Assembly (NCBI RefSeq): GCF_023159225.1
Contig: NC_063180.1
Coordinates: forward strand, 9,979,297-10,043,296
DNA length: 64,000 nucleotides
Direction of reading: 5' to 3'
DNA from: Perognathus longimembris pacificus
Lineage: Eukaryota > Chordata > Mammalia > Rodentia > Heteromyidae
The notes under the pieces: generated by a model
The model's database searches: none
Seen by the model: only the letters and a program-made list of their open reading frames with translations
Told to the model about the DNA's origin: nothing
Translations under genes and position numbers: made by a program
Shown here: positions 37,423 through 49,882 of the stretch, piece by piece
How positions within the stretch are numbered: the stretch's first letter is position 1
How the letters are laid out: every line of letters starts with the position of its first letter

Positions 37423-37974
37423 GGGAGAGAAATATTTTTGAAAATAACTTTTTATTGTCAATGTGTGATACAGAGGGGTTATAGATTCATATGAAAGACA
37501 GTGAGTACATTTCTTTTTCTACTTGTTACCTCCTCCCTCATTTTCCCCCTTCCCCCTAAAAGTTGTACAGTTGGTTTATGCCAAATGGTTTCTAAGTGTT
37601 GCTTTGTGAATAGTTTGTCTTTTTGTTCTTTGTCTATCAATTTTTGATATTCCCTCTTCCCCAGATCTATTACCCATATCAGTCAATATCCAGGTTCCTC
37701 GGATGTAGTACAATGGTAGCAAGGGTACAGCCACAGGAAGGGACTACAAGAGAGTAAAAACTAGGCACACCACTCAGTCAAACAAACAGACATGGAAAAA
37801 GAGGAAAAAAAAAGTAGTACGAGTTCACATGGCATGTTGAGACTAATTATAATAGTGGTATAGTTCTTGTTTCCGTAATGTGGAGTTCATTTGACTTGGC
37901 ATCTACTTATGTGGTCATATGTGAGTAGTTATAAGGGTATTTTGGTCTTCTACCATGACTAGCCTATTCCTGTA

Positions 37975-40900
37975 CTAGCTATTTCCTATGAGGGACACCA
38001 TAGGGTTTATGGGTTTTTCTGGGTCTGAGTCACTTCACTTAGTATGATCTTTTCCAATTATTTCCATTTCCTAACAAATGGGGCAGTGTCATTCCTTCTG
38101 ATAGAGGCATAGAATTCCATTGTGTGTATGTACCACATTTTCCTGATCCACTCCTCTACTGAGGGGCATCTAGCTTTGTTCCACGTTTTAGTGATAACAA
38201 GTTGTGCTGCAATGAACATACTTGTGCTGGTGGCTTTAGTGTGGTCTTGCTTGTAGTCTCTTGGGTACATACCCAAAAGTGGGACTGCTGGGTTGTAGGG
38301 GAGCCCTATGTTTAGCCTTTTTAGGAACCTCCAGACTGCTTTCCAGAGTGGTTGAACAAGTTTGTATTCCCACCAACAATGTAGTAGAGTTCCCTTTCAG
38401 CCACATCCTTTTCAGAATTTGTTGTTATTGCATTTCCTGATAATAGACATTCTTACTGGGGTGAGGTGGTATCTCAATGTTGTTTTGATTTGCAATTCTT
38501 TAATGGCCAGTGATGTAGAACACTTTTTCATGTGACTCTTGGCCATTCTCATTACCTCTTCAGAGAAGTCTCTTTTTAGGTCTTTAGCACATATGTTGAG
38601 AGGGCTGTTGGTTCTTTGATTGTTTGGAGGAATTTAACTTTTTAGTTCTGTGTATATTTTTGATATCAAGCCTTTGTCCATTGTATAGCTGGTGAAGATC
38701 TTTTCCAAATTTGAAGCTTTCCATTTATCTTGGGAGCTATACCCTTTGGCCTGCAGAAGCTCTGCAGTTTGATACAGTCCTACTTGTCCAGCCTTTCATT
38801 GATTTGTTGCATTTCTGGGCCTTTGTTGAGGAAGTTTCTTCCAGTTTCAAGGAGTCCTAGAGTTTCTCCTATTTCTTCTTGTAGAGTTTTCATGGTCTGA
38901 TTTTATAACCAGGTCTTTGATCCATTTGGAGTTGATTTTGGTGCAGGGTGATATATAGGGGTCTAGTTTTAGTTTGTTACAGATGTTGATCCAGTTTTGC
39001 CATCACCATTTGTTAAAGAGGCTGTCTTTGTTCTAACCTATATTTTTAGCTTTTTTGTCAAAGATTAGGTAGCCGTAGGACTGTGAGTTCATTTCTGGGT
39101 CTTCAGTTCTGTTCCATTGGTCCTCAGGCCTGTTCTTGTGCCAGTACCAAGCTGTTTTTATTACTATAGCTTTGTAGTACAATTTAAAGTTTGGTATTGA
39201 TATTCCTCCCGCACTGTTCTTTCTGCTTAGGATTGTTTTTGCTATTCAGGTTTTTTTTGTTGTTGTTGTTCCATATGAATTTTTGAATTGCTTCCTCTAT
39301 TTCATTGAAGAATGATGTTGAGATATTGATGGGTATTGCATTGAATTTGTAGATAGCTTTTGGTAATACTGCCATTTTCACAATGTTAATCCTCCCAATC
39401 CAGGAACATGGGAGGTTTCTCCATTTCCTTAGTCATGCCTTAATTTCCTTTATTAGGTTTTTAAAGTTCACATCATAGAGTTCTTTCACTTCTTTGGTTA
39501 AAGTTATTCCTAGGTATTTTATGTTATTTGAGGCTATTGCAAAAGTTGTTGTTTTTCAGATTTCCAAGTTGCTCTTCAGGTTGTTAGCATATATAAAAGC
39601 CATTGCTTTTTGAGGATTTATTTTATATCTTCCAACTTTGCCAAAGTTTCAGATCAGCTCTAGTCTCTTGGGAGTAGAGTCTATGGGGTTCTTTAGGTAT
39701 AGACTCATGTCATCTGTGAAGAGAGAAAGTTAGACTTTATATTTTCCTATTTGGATCCCTTTTATGTTTTCTTCTTGCATAATTACTCTGGCTAGGAATT
39801 CTAGTACTATGTTGAAGAGGAGAGGAGAGAGTGGACATCCCTGTCTTGCTCCTGATTTTAAAGGGAATGGCTTTAGCTTTTCCCCGTTTAGAATTATGCT
39901 TGCTATTGGTTTGTCATAGACTGACTTTATTATATTCAGGAATGTTCCATTTAATCCCTGTTTTTCCCAGGGCTTTTATCATAAATAGGTGCTGGCTGGA
40001 TTTTATCGAATGCCTTTTCCACATGTAGTGATATAACCATGTGATTCTTTATCTTGTTCCAGATGATGTGGTGGATTACATTAATTGACTTGTGTATATT
40101 GTACCAACTTTGCATCCCTGGAATGAATCCAGTGTGATCATGGTGTATGGTTTTTTTGATGACTTGTTGAAGTTGGTTGGCCAGAATATTGTTGAGAAGC
40201 TTTGCACCGATGTTCATCAAGGACATGGGTCTATAGTTCTCTTTCCTTGAGGTGTCCCTATCTGTTTTTGGGATTAGCGTTATGCTAGAATCATAGAGTT
40301 TGTTTGGTAGTGAGCTTTTACTCTCTATTTCATTGAAGAGTTTGAGGAGTGTTGGTGTAAGATCTGTTTTGAAAGCCTTATAGGATTCTGCTGTGAATCC
40401 ATCTCGACCTGGGGTTTTCTTGGAAGGTAGATCATTTATTGAAGTTTCAATTTCATTGCTGGATATGAGTCTGTTCAGTAGATTTATGTCCTCTTGGTTA
40501 AGTTTGGGCATGTCAATTTTTGTTAAGAATTTGTCCGTTTCTTCGAGGTTCTCAAGTTTGTTGGCATATAGGTTTGCAAAATAGTCCCTTATTATATTCT
40601 GGATCTTTGTTGTTTCTGTAGTGATGTTACCTGTTTCATGTCTGATCTTGTATTTGGGTGTGAATTCTACGTTTTTTGGTCAGGTTTGCTAGGGGTTTGT
40701 CTATCTTCTTAAATTTTTCAAAGAGCCAACTCTTTGTTTTGTTGATTCTTTCTATGATTTTTCTGGATTCTACGTCATTTAATTCTGCTCTGATTTTAAT
40801 TATTTGCTTCCATCTATTGGCTTGGGGTTTGGCTTGTTGCTCTTATTCAAGGAGTTTGAGTTGCTTTGTTAAGTCGTTGAATTGGGATCTCTCCAATTTG

Positions 40901-41280
40901 ATGATATTGGTGCTCAGGGCTATAAATTTTCCTCTGTGTACTACCTTTGCTGTGTCCCAGAGGAGCTGGTAATTTGTGTGTTTGTCTTGGTTTAGTTTCA
41001 TAAACATTTGAAATTCTATTCTGATTTTCTCGATGATCCATTGCTGGTTCAGCAATGTATTGTTGAGTCTTCATGAGTTGTGGAGTTTTCTTTGGTGGCT
41101 TGATAGATTTTATTCTAGCCTTTCACTTTTAGAACATGTTCGCTTTTGCTGGCAAGATGAGTCTGTTGGAGGCAGCAGAAAGATGGATCTTGTTTTTTGA
41201 TCCAGCTTGTCAATCTATGTTGTTTAATTGTAGAGTTAAGTCCATTAATATTGAGAGTTAGGATTGAGAGGTGAATACTT
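37975..41280 (-). pseudogene. L1 ORF2 of copy B, with endonuclease deletion
   Basis: Begins near 41280 with the endonuclease N-terminus (L-N-I-N-G-L-N-S) and D-P-S-F-C-C-L-Q-Q-T-H-L at about 41190-41150: the catalytic Glu of the conserved Q-E-T-H is Gln here, whereas copy A keeps Glu. After K-V-K-G a TAG follows. Then about 480 bp of endonuclease coding sequence present in copy A (about 2995-3484) are absent, the junction lying near 41095. The RT fingers/palm region is the best open part (40511-39951, with P-G-R-D-G-F-T-A-E and [10 protein letters not shown]). The active site reads F-T-D-D near 39715, so both aspartates survive. Stop at 37975-37977. Not functional. Confidence 0.92.
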
Positions 41281-41319
41281 GTTCCTTTCATCGTATCTAT
41301 CTTTGTAGGGGCTGTGTCT

Positions 41320-42721
41320 TACCTTTTTGCTATACTAATATGAAGTTTTATTTAAGGCTGTTTTCCCTTTCTGGATTGTGGTCTTGGTGGTTTTCGATGT
41401 GGAGGATATCTTTGAGGATATTCTGTAATGCTGGTTTGGTGGAGATATATTGGTTCAATTTTTCCTTGAAAAGGAAGACTTTTATTTGACCTTCGGCCAT
41501 GAATGAGAGTTTAGCTGGGTACAGTTATTTTTCTTTAAGATATGGAAGACATCATTCCAGGCTCTTTTTGCTTTCATGGTCTCTGCTGAGAAGTCTGGGG
41601 TAATTCTGATTGGTTTTCCTTTGTATGTGATTTTTCTTTTTTCCCTAGTGGCTTTAAGGATTCTTTGTTTGGCCTCTATTGATCCTGTTTTGGTTACAAT
41701 GTGTCGATGGGAAGTCTTGTTCTGGTCTGTTCTGTTTGGGGGTCCTAAATGCTTCTTGTATCTGGATAGGTGTGTCCTTCTGGACGTTTGGGAAGTTCTC
41801 AGCTAATATTCTGTTAAATAAGTTGCCTATTCCATTGACTTCTTTTTCTATTTTCTTCAATACCTATTATTCTTATATTGAGCCTCCTGATTTTTGTCTT
41901 GAAGCTCCTGAATAAACCTGTCTTGCTTTTTGGTTTGATTTTGTATTGTTTTTGTTTTTTCTCCATAATGTCTAGGCTGTCCTCAATTTCTGAGATTTGA
42001 TCTTCTGCATCATCCAGTCTGTTCCCTAAACTTATAACTTGGTTTCTTATCTCCCTGCCTTCGGATTGATCTTTCTTGATGGTTTCCATGTCTCTGCTAT
42101 AACTCTCTCTTAGGTTCTGTATGGAATTCCTTACTTCATTGATTTGGTTCTGGGTGCTGTTTCTAATCTCTTTGAGCTGAGTAGTTATCTTTAGATAAGA
42201 CTTTTTTTCTTTCTGTTGGAGTTCATGTATCATTCTGCTTGTGGAGGTCATGAAGTCCTGTATTAACTTATGATTGGATTCATCGTGTTCACGAATTATT
42301 TTTTTGGTTCACCTCTTCACGCTCTAGGATACTTGTCTGGAGAGACACAAACTTTTCATTTACCATTTTTTTTTTTTTTTTTGGCCAGTCCTGGGCCTTG
42401 GACTCAGGGCCTGAGCACTGTCCCTGGCTTCTTCCCGCTTAAGGCTAGCACTCTGCCACTTGAGCCACAGCGCCGCTTCTGGCCGTTTTCTGTATATGTG
42501 GTGCTGGGGAATCGAACCTAGGGCCTCGTGTATCCGAGGTAGGCACTCTTGCCACTAGGCTATATCCCCAGCCCCTCATTTACCATTTTTATCAGCATAG
42601 TTGGTAGAGCATTTTGAGGGCTCTCCTCTGGGATTTCAATTGAATGCTCTGTTTCCTGTTTGTTTTGAGTGGGTGATGAGTTTCTCTGTCTTTCCATACC
42701 TTTTGTGTTTCTTCTGCCCAT
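41320..42721 (-). pseudogene. L1 ORF1 of copy B, split by a SINE
   Basis: The start codon at 42721-42719 gives M-G-R-R-N-T-K. The N-terminal piece reads to 42591, where the IDL-Geo insertion interrupts it. The coiled-coil part (42251-41900) is rich in heptad-like patterns: E-I-R-N-S, Q-I-N-E-V-R-N-S-I-Q-N-L, L-G-N-R-L-D-D-A-E-D-Q-I-S-E-I-E-D-S-L. The RNA-binding part follows in a different frame (41860-41654: A-E-N-F-P-N-V-Q, I-Q-E-A-F-R-T-P). There is at least one frameshift near 41850. The end is approximate. Confidence 0.9.
42371..42575 (-). mobile_element. IDL-Geo SINE inside L1 ORF1
   Basis: GGCCAGTCCTGGGCC to CTATATCCCCAGCCC on +, flanked by a perfect 15 bp TSD TCATTTACCATTTTT (42356-42370 and 42576-42590). 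It keeps more CpG sites than the others (CAGCGCCGCTTCTGG, CTCGTGTATCCGAGG), so it is probably one of the youngest SINEs here. Confidence 0.97.
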
Positions 42722-44752
42722 TTGGATTTGGTATGCTAGTCTGCTAGCCCCCTTTGGCACTATTTAGGACCTGAACCAGACCTTTTCAGGTCCTGTTGTG
42801 ATATTCTTATAGGTACACAGACCTACACAGATAAGTTCTCTCTCTCTCTTTTTGGCTATAGCAATGGATTTGGTGTACTCACAAATTTCCCTTTGGAAGT
42901 AAAAACCAACCCTGAGCCCTGTATACAGTAGTTGTCTTGTATACCATTACAATCTTGTTATTTCTTTTTGCATTGATACAATTTCTCTAGGAACACCTTT
43001 GATTCACTCAGACTGACCCCGGATGCCTATTATCTTGTCTACCATTAACCTGGACTCAATGGATTCTGGAGGTCCTGGGTGGTAGTGCCTCTGTGGTTCT
43101 CTGAGGATTGTGGGTAGTAGTTGGGTGCCCTCAGTAATTGGGGGATTGTGGACCTCCTGTGGAACCAGACTGTTGCTCCCAAGGTATTGCCAGATGCAGC
43201 GTTCTACCTCAGAGACTGTGGGGCCTGAAGCTCTAGGCTGATACCTCTGGGCTGCTGAGGGTAGGCCACACGTTCTGGCTGGGCCTCCTGAGCTACCTGA
43301 AGTGGGTCCTGAATGAAACCCCTGGGATGCCGAAGGCAGGCCATGGGCTTTGGCTGTGACTCTTTTGCTGCCTGTGGTTGTTCCAGCTGGGATCTCTGGG
43401 CTGTCAGCATCGGACTCTGGCTGAGACCCCTGAGTTGCCTGGGGTGCCAGGGGTGGGACCCTTGAACTATGGGGCAGAGCCTGGGGTGGGGCCCTCAAAC
43501 TGTGGACAGAACCCTGGGTGGGACCTCTGACCTGCCCATGGAGCCCCAACTCAGACCCCTGAACTGCCTGTGGAGCTCTAGGTAGCCCCCCCCCCCCCCG
43601 AATTTGCCTGTTGAGCCTCGGCTCAGGCCCCCAAACTACCTGCAGGGCCATGAGTTTGACTCCAAAATTGCCTGCAGCACAGGAGTTTGGACTCCCAAAT
43701 TGTCTGCAGCATGAAGGCTTCAACTCCCGAATTGCCTGTGTCACCTGGGCTGTGACTCCAAGATTGCCTTCAGTGCAGGGTCTTCAACTCCTGAATTGGC
43801 TGAGGCACCAGGGCTTCAACTCCCGAATTGCACCTGCCATGCCTGCTCTGTGACTCCTGGACTGCTGGTGGCAGGCCTTGGGTGGGACCTTTGGGGCTGC
43901 TGAAGGGTGTGGCAGCTGGCTCTGGCTGGGAGGATGCAGGGAAGTTCCTCCCTCCTGGAAGGGGCTGGCTATGTCCTTAGCTGGGGTTTGTGGGAAGAGG
44001 CTGGGTGCCCCCAGAAACTGGTGGACAATGTTTGGCCTGGGAGACCAGTCTGTTTCTGTCTCAGCAATAGCAGCAGTGATGGCAGCCTGGAGGCACACCT
44101 CATGTGTTTACTGGTGTTACTGGGATGCTTGCCACTTGGAGGTTCCTCCCATCTGGGCGGGGGGGGGGGGGACTCCTTCCCCTTGGTGGAGCTGGTGCTT
44201 ACTACTTCAGCACCTTTGCCCTTTTCAAAGATAGCCCCTTTGACCTTACTTTCCCTTTGCACACTTTATGTCCAGTTTGCTCTGGTCATCTGTGCCAGGA
44301 ACAAAGATGGAGATTCACTATGGTGAATGAGGGGGAGGCTACTTTCCAAATGGCGTTCTGTGGGTGCAGACTAGAGCGAGATTGTCTTTTGTGGAGTACT
44401 CATGTTTCCTCTGGTTCTCCGGAGCTTTCCTGCTCTGCTTGCAGACTGGGTCTGTCTGCTGTCATCTGGCAGATTTCTCTCCTCATCATTGGTGCATGCT
44501 GGAGGTGGGTGTGGATTTGGTTCTACCTGGTACTCAGTGGGCTGGCAGTGGTGCTGCCACCTTCAGCTGAAATCTGGATTCTTGGATCTGCTCTCTCATT
44601 TTTTTCCTTCCTAACTTGACGCTCTGTACTGTTATACTTGTCTTGAGCTATGTCTTTAGACTTAGAAGTTTCCCTGTAGCAGCAAAACTGGGTTCTTGGA
44701 GCGAGCTTAGATAGGGCTCTGCTGCTCTTCTGCCATCTTTTTCCACCTCCCA
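42722..44752 (-). promoter_or_regulatory. 5'UTR / promoter region of L1 copy B
   Basis: A 2.0 kb GC-rich leader upstream of ORF1. The distal part (44752-44270) recurs at 51005-50560 in the composite element. The middle holds ~33 bp tandem units (43620-43876) and longer degenerate GC-rich units down to about 43200. Homopolymers C13-15 (43587-43600) and G13 (44159-44171) are present. A coding-strand frame is open from 44098 to 43004 except for one TGA at 43786-43784. Confidence 0.85.
43620..43876 (-). repeat. ~33 bp degenerate tandem units in the L1 5'UTR
   Basis: Seven or eight units of the form GGCTTCAACTCCCGAATTGC (+ strand) plus CTGNNGCACCAGG, for example at 43715, 43787 and 43813. Unit length is close to 33 bp, a multiple of 3, which keeps the coding-strand frame open and repeats the peptide A-I-R-E-L-K-P. 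Confidence 0.8.
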
Positions 44753-44769
44753 GGAGAGAAACTTTTAAG

Positions 44770-46292
44770 TCACATTTTTATACTCAGAATATTTTCCTTG
44801 GAGACCTATCACCACTTAAGATTTGCATAAATGTTTATGCAGATAAATCATTTGTTAAATTGCCATTTCAGAATATACCATGTATCCAGCTTACCTACTT
44901 CCCTGAAGCATTAGCATCATTAGCAGAGTTAATTACCAGTCATTTCTGGCACATAGGTTTCAAATGGGTGGCACTGTCCTTTTAAGCTAGAGGAAAAATA
45001 AGAGGATAGCTATTCTGAAATGTTAACAAAAGCCAAACAAATTTATTTATTGATATCTTCAAGAAGATAGTCATAAAATTAGATATTTTTAAATATCCAT
45101 TTCCGAAACTGTGGTAAGGGGAGGTATGGATGAGAAAGTTGAAGTGGGAGACACTGATCAAGATATATTTTATTCATAAACTGTTTTGTGAAATAGCAAC
45201 TCCTTTGTAAAATTACTTAAAGATAATAATTTTTAAAAAGGAAAATAGCAGCTACCAAGACATCAAGTAATCATTGCTAAGGGAGAAAATTTATTGGGAG
45301 CAGCAATAGGGAATATTAACTAGGTAAATTAAATAGCTTGAGTATAATTTCCAGGCAATATTTTTTCAAACCTGGTAAAATTTAGAATATATTTAGGCTC
45401 AATTAGGTAAATCTGAAGGAGTCAATATAAATGTGTTTAACTCTGTCAGAAAAAAAAAATGTTTTTTTTTTCTTTGAGAAGTCTATTGAAGTGGATCCTG
45501 AAGGTGTTGTGGGTATAAATTGGCTTACTCACTGAATGCTCATGTAATGGGCTCTGTGTGAGATGTTAATCAAACTGGGTTGAATTGCTAATAAACTGTG
45601 AGAAGTGCTAATCAAAATATTTAAATGAATAGTATTCTTACAAATGTAGGTCATATAATGATTTTTCTTAAGCATTTTATTGGTGCACAATAGGGAGTAA
45701 AGGTATGGCTAGATTCAAAGGATAACATAAATTAGACTCAAAGTTGAATATTTTCTTGTTTTATCTTTCTGTAGAGAAAAAGGGGTTGTGAAGGTAATGA
45801 TTAAATAAAATCAGTCTTTCAGTTCCTCATGGTGGGTTTGCATGTTGGATCTAGAAAGGGAGAAATCGGTGAAGACTGACAATATATCATATTTATGATT
45901 GTAAGAAACTGCTGAAGCAGTTATTTGATTGTGTTGTGGGGTAATTCCAGTAAATTCAGTTGGTGAGATAGAGAAGCCACCATTTAAAAGGCTAAATTAT
46001 GAGTCTTCGTTAGAAAGCTGGAGGACTGCTGGTGGACTCTTGTCTTAAGACCAGCAGCCTCACCAGCACACTTAACACTGTTAGAGAAGTGACCTAGCTA
46101 TCAGAACAGGACAGGAATAAAAACAGAAAAACAACACCAACAAACGAGACCAGCACCAGTCGAGTGTTGAAGTAGGACAATATGGTGACTGGAGGAAACA
46201 GGAGATAGGAGACAGGACAGGAACATGGAGACATGTGGCATGGTTTAACAATACCTGAGCTGGCCTGGTCAGAGGGCAGGGTAATAGGTAGC
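44770..46292. other. Unannotated intergenic DNA
   Basis: AT-rich to about 46030, then mixed composition. No gene or named repeat seen. Confidence 0.6.
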
Positions 46293-46301
46293 TTGAGAGT
46301 T

Positions 46302-47415
46302 TAGCCTTTTGAGTAACCTCCACACTGCTTTCCAGAGTGGATGAAAAGTTTGCACTACCACCAACAGTGTGGCGGTGTTCCCTTTGGGCCACCATCCCAG
46401 CCAGCATCTGTTGTTATTAATTCTCTTGATAATAGACATTCTTGCTGGGGTGAAGGGGAATCTCAAAGTTATTTTGATTAATTTCTTTTATAGCCAGTGA
46501 TGTTAAACACATCTTCTTGTGCTTCTTGGCCATTCTCATTTCCTCTTCAGAGAAGTCTCTCTTTAGGTTCCTCCAAATGCTAACCATAGAGCTCCCCCAT
46601 GACCCAGTAGCCCCAATTTTGGGCATTTACCTAATGGATTACAAACAAGACCACACTGAAACTGCCAGCACAACTATGTTCGTCACAGCACAATTTACCA
46701 TTGCTAAAATTAGGGACCAACCCGGATGCTCCTCTCTATATGAATGGATCAAGAAAATGTGGAATATATACAGAATGGAATTCTATGCTTCTATCAGGAA
46801 GACTATTACCTTATTTATAAGGAAAAGGAAAGACTTTGAAAAAATCATACTAAGTGAATTGAGCAAGACCCAAAGTAACATAGACTCTATGGTTTCCCTC
46901 ATTGGTAATAATTATTACATGTCTAGGATAGTCCTAGCAGATCACAATAGCTCAATATCTATGTACATACAAACACATAAGATGAGGTTAAGAGAAATGA
47001 ACTGTAAGTTATGAAAGTAAGGGGTTTGTCATTGTTGTTATTATTTTCAGGTACCATGTGAAATTCCACCTTTTTCTTTTGTTTTTCTTCCCTTTGATTT
47101 TACCCCTGATGTCACTGTCATTGATTTTGGTACCCTGGGTATTGTATATATGTTGATCAGAACTAGGGAAGGGAAGGGGAATATCAAAATGGAGAGAAAA
47201 GGGTAAAAGATGAAACAGTGCAACAGCAATACTCACAAGACATTATACTGTAAACTAACTGTACAATCGGGGGAGGGGATTTGGGGAGGGAGGAAAGTGG
47301 GAGAAAATGAGGGAGGAAGTAACAAGTTTGTTAAGAATTGTACTCACTGCCTTACATATGAAACTGTAACTCCTCTGTACATGAATTTCACAATAAATAA
47401 ACTATTCATAAAAAA
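46302..47415 (+). mobile_element. 5'-inverted (twin-primed) older L1
   Basis: 46302-46569 is minus-strand ORF2 (metal-binding region through the L-A-I-K-E block); 46570-47410 is plus-strand ORF2 C-terminus and 3'UTR ending CACAATAAATAAACTATTCA. The two blocks meet at TTCCTCC with a short overlap of the same ORF2 stretch. Flanks TTGAGAGTT (46293-46301) and TTGAGAATT (47416-47424) are a probable TSD. The 3'UTR is the older type shared with 15450-15822, with a short G-rich tract at 47268-47300. Confidence 0.88.
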
Positions 47416-47424
47416 TTGAGAATT

Positions 47425-48364
47425 AATGAGCAAAGATTGGCAAGTCTAGTAACCTATTGTCCAAGTCCCTGCTCCAGCCTCTGGGAATTCGGACACACCC
47501 ATCACTTGGGAGTTGGGACTTCCCTGCCTACACCATGAAGATTTTATTGCACCATTGAAACCCAATACCCCATCAGCCACCACTTGGCCAAGGTGGTGCC
47601 AGTTAGATTTAGCATCCCTGCTTCAATTGGACCATCTTTTATAAATATATTTCTTATCATATTACAAACAATGATATAAATAGTTTGTTTTTGTCTAAAA
47701 TATTCAATATGGAAAATCAAATTGTTAGTTATAGACTCTGGATAATTAATGGACAAGTTCTTTTTATGTTTGTAGCTTCAGAATATTTTCTTTTTTCTTC
47801 TCTATTCACTTGAATGAATAAAGATAGTTCCCACAACTTCACAGTTCGATGAAAGAAGCTCCTCAGGAGATGATTTCTGGGATTCCATTAGACTTTTCAT
47901 GGGTTTTCAAGAGCCTGATGTTTCCTCTTGAAGCAGTTGATGGCCTTTGTGTAAACTTCCTTGCAGACAAAAATTTACATAATGATTTAACTCTGGGATG
48001 AGGAAAATCAGGAATTCTTGTATTGTGAATTTAGCAAGAACACACAAAATGTCTACTTGACTGAAATCACTGCTAGTCTTTATGCAGAGTTCTTGACTTC
48101 TGAATAACTATTGAGTTTTAAAGGCTATTTTGTGAGATAAGTTTCTGAATAAAATAGAAGAAAATTAGAAAAATAGGAGAGCAAAAATTATACCATGAGG
48201 CACAAGTGGGACAACTACAGTGCCTTTTTTAGATGTTACAGTTATATATAGATTATTTTCTTTTGACACCTTTCAACTGAAAATGCTGTATATCTATTAC
48301 CAGACATTCATATAAACATTGGCTTGCAAGATTATGTGTAAAAATTTGTGATTAAAATTGGCTA
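47425..48364. other. Unannotated intergenic DNA
   Basis: No feature recognised. Confidence 0.6.
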
Positions 48365-48420
48365 GTTTTGAATGTAGATCCTTAAATCTTAGCATCCTGA
48401 GTATGGAGGATTACAATTGT

Positions 48421-48461
<41 letters not shown>
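48365..48461 (-). mobile_element. B1-like arm fragment followed by an A32 run
   Basis: TTTTGAATGTAGATCCTTAA ATCTTAGCATCCTGAGTATG resembles the reverse of the 7SL-like arm. A 32 bp poly(A) (48429-48460) follows on the wrong side to be this fragment's own tail, so it may belong to a separate insertion or be a homopolymer expansion. Confidence 0.5.
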
Positions 48462-48464
<3 letters not shown>

Positions 48465-49506
48465 ATGTCTGTAAGATTCTCCAAAAGGAAACTGCCATGT
48501 TGTTCAGGCATAAGAGGGTTTGTTTGTTTGTTTTGTTTTGTTTTGTTGGTAGGGAGAGCAAACTGCCTACCTAGGAGAGATGTAGGCATGCAGAGATAGA
48601 AGGAAAGGAAAAGAGGGAGGGACTTGTGTTGAGTGGATGCAGAAGTGATCTTAGAGTCTGGGGAATCTCTCAGTGTCAGAGGGAGGAGAGACCAGGGCGG
48701 TTCAGGAAATGACCCCAGTGAGTGAGGAAATGACCTTATCAGAGTCTAGGGGCCTTCCCTGACTCACAGTCAGGAGATTGGCAGTCATGTGATTACTGGT
48801 TTCAGGCTGGTGATTTCTAGTAAAGCTCAGTACTATTCTTCATAGTGAAGGAAGGGGAAGGGGTTGTTCTCCTGGGCAGACCTGGCTATGTCTAGCTAGG
48901 CTCTATAAGCTCTAGCAGTTTTCAGTGGGAAATTTGAGAATCTCTTGAGACCCAAAATATGGCTGCTTATTGCCGTTTTTGTCTTCAGTAATTTGCAACA
49001 AATTTTACTTACAGAATTTATAATCTGTAATGATTTTTTCTAACATTTCATTTCACAAGCACAGATATGTGTTTTACCAAGATAAACTGTGATTGTTCCT
49101 AACTATTCATTATGATTTTCTGACTTTTTATTCCTATCTTATTTTTGCACCTGACAATAATTAAATAAATATGTTGTTATTTCCCCCTGCCTCTAACTTT
49201 CCCATGTGACTCTGGTATGCGAATTTTGTTGCAACTGCTAATAAATTATCTTTAATTATGCATAAAAATGTACATGCAATTTGTAAGCATTCTATGATTA
49301 TATGTTATATAATTGAAGCATATATAGGAAAAAGAGTTTATTTTACATTTCTGTCTTTTTGCAAGTTTTGAACTTTCACTATATTTTCAAAGTTAATAAC
49401 CAAACTCTCTTGTCCACAAGCTACATTATTAGTTGTTTCACCTCAAAATAATTTTCCTTTAAACCCAAGAATATCGAACCATTTTCTGTTTTCTGTCTCT
49501 CATTCT
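48462..49506. other. Unannotated intergenic DNA
   Basis: 48518-48547 is a GTTT/GTTTT repeat. 48590-48950 is more GC- and purine-rich than its flanks but shows no terminal repeats or ORF I can assign. Confidence 0.55.
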
Positions 49507-49570
49507 TTCCCTTCCTTCCTTCCTTCCTTCCTTCCTTCCTTCCTTCCATTCTTTCTTCCTTCCTTCCTTC

Positions 49571-49629
<59 letters not shown>

Positions 49630-49648
49630 TTTCTTTCTTCCTTTTTTC
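49507..49648. repeat. (CCTT)n / (CTTT)n tetranucleotide microsatellite
   Basis: CCTT units, an interruption near 49548, CCTT again, then a long CTTT run ending at the tail of the adjacent SINE. It probably grew from that SINE's poly(A) tail. Confidence 0.95.
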
Positions 49649-49882
49649 TTTATTTTTGTAGGTTGTGGGGCTTGAACTCAGGATGCTGTTTCTGTGCCTC
49701 TTTGTGATCAAAGTTAGTGCTCTGCCACTTAAGCCACAGTACCTCTTCTGGCTTTTGAGTGGTTAATCAGAGATAGATTCTTACAGGGAATTCTCTACCC
49801 TGCCTGGCTTTGAACCAAAATCTTCAGATCTCAGTCTCTTAAGTATCTAAGATTACAGGCATGAGCCACCAACCCCTGGTTA
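49649..49882 (-). mobile_element. B1-like/Geo dimeric SINE
   Basis: GGGGCTTGAACTCAGG, GCTCTGCCACTTAAGCCACA (Geo arm), GGTTAATCAGAGATAG linker, then CAGATCTCAGTCTC and GATTACAGGCATGAGCCACC, the reversed 7SL-like arm. Confidence 0.88.

Larger units (their letters stand above)
37440..44752 (-). mobile_element. LINE-1 copy B, nearly full length
   Basis: Minus-strand L1 of about 7.3 kb including a 205 bp SINE. Order on the coding strand: 5' start near 44752 (GGAGGTGGAAAAAGATGGCA, the purine-rich start typical of L1), 5'UTR to 42722, ORF1, ORF2, 3'UTR and a short A-rich tail at 37440. The flanks GGGAGAGAAATATTTTT (37423-37439) and GGAGAGAAACTTTT (44753-44766) look like a slightly decayed TSD, so both ends are probably original. 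Internal damage: endonuclease deletion, stops in both ORFs and a SINE in ORF1. The 3'UTR (37440-37974) is the older, non-G-rich type. Confidence 0.93.

Noticed and set aside
43004..43744. 246-codon frame as an independent gene
   Set aside because: It lies in the L1 5'UTR, begins with GTG rather than ATG, and its openness follows from repeat units whose length is a multiple of three.
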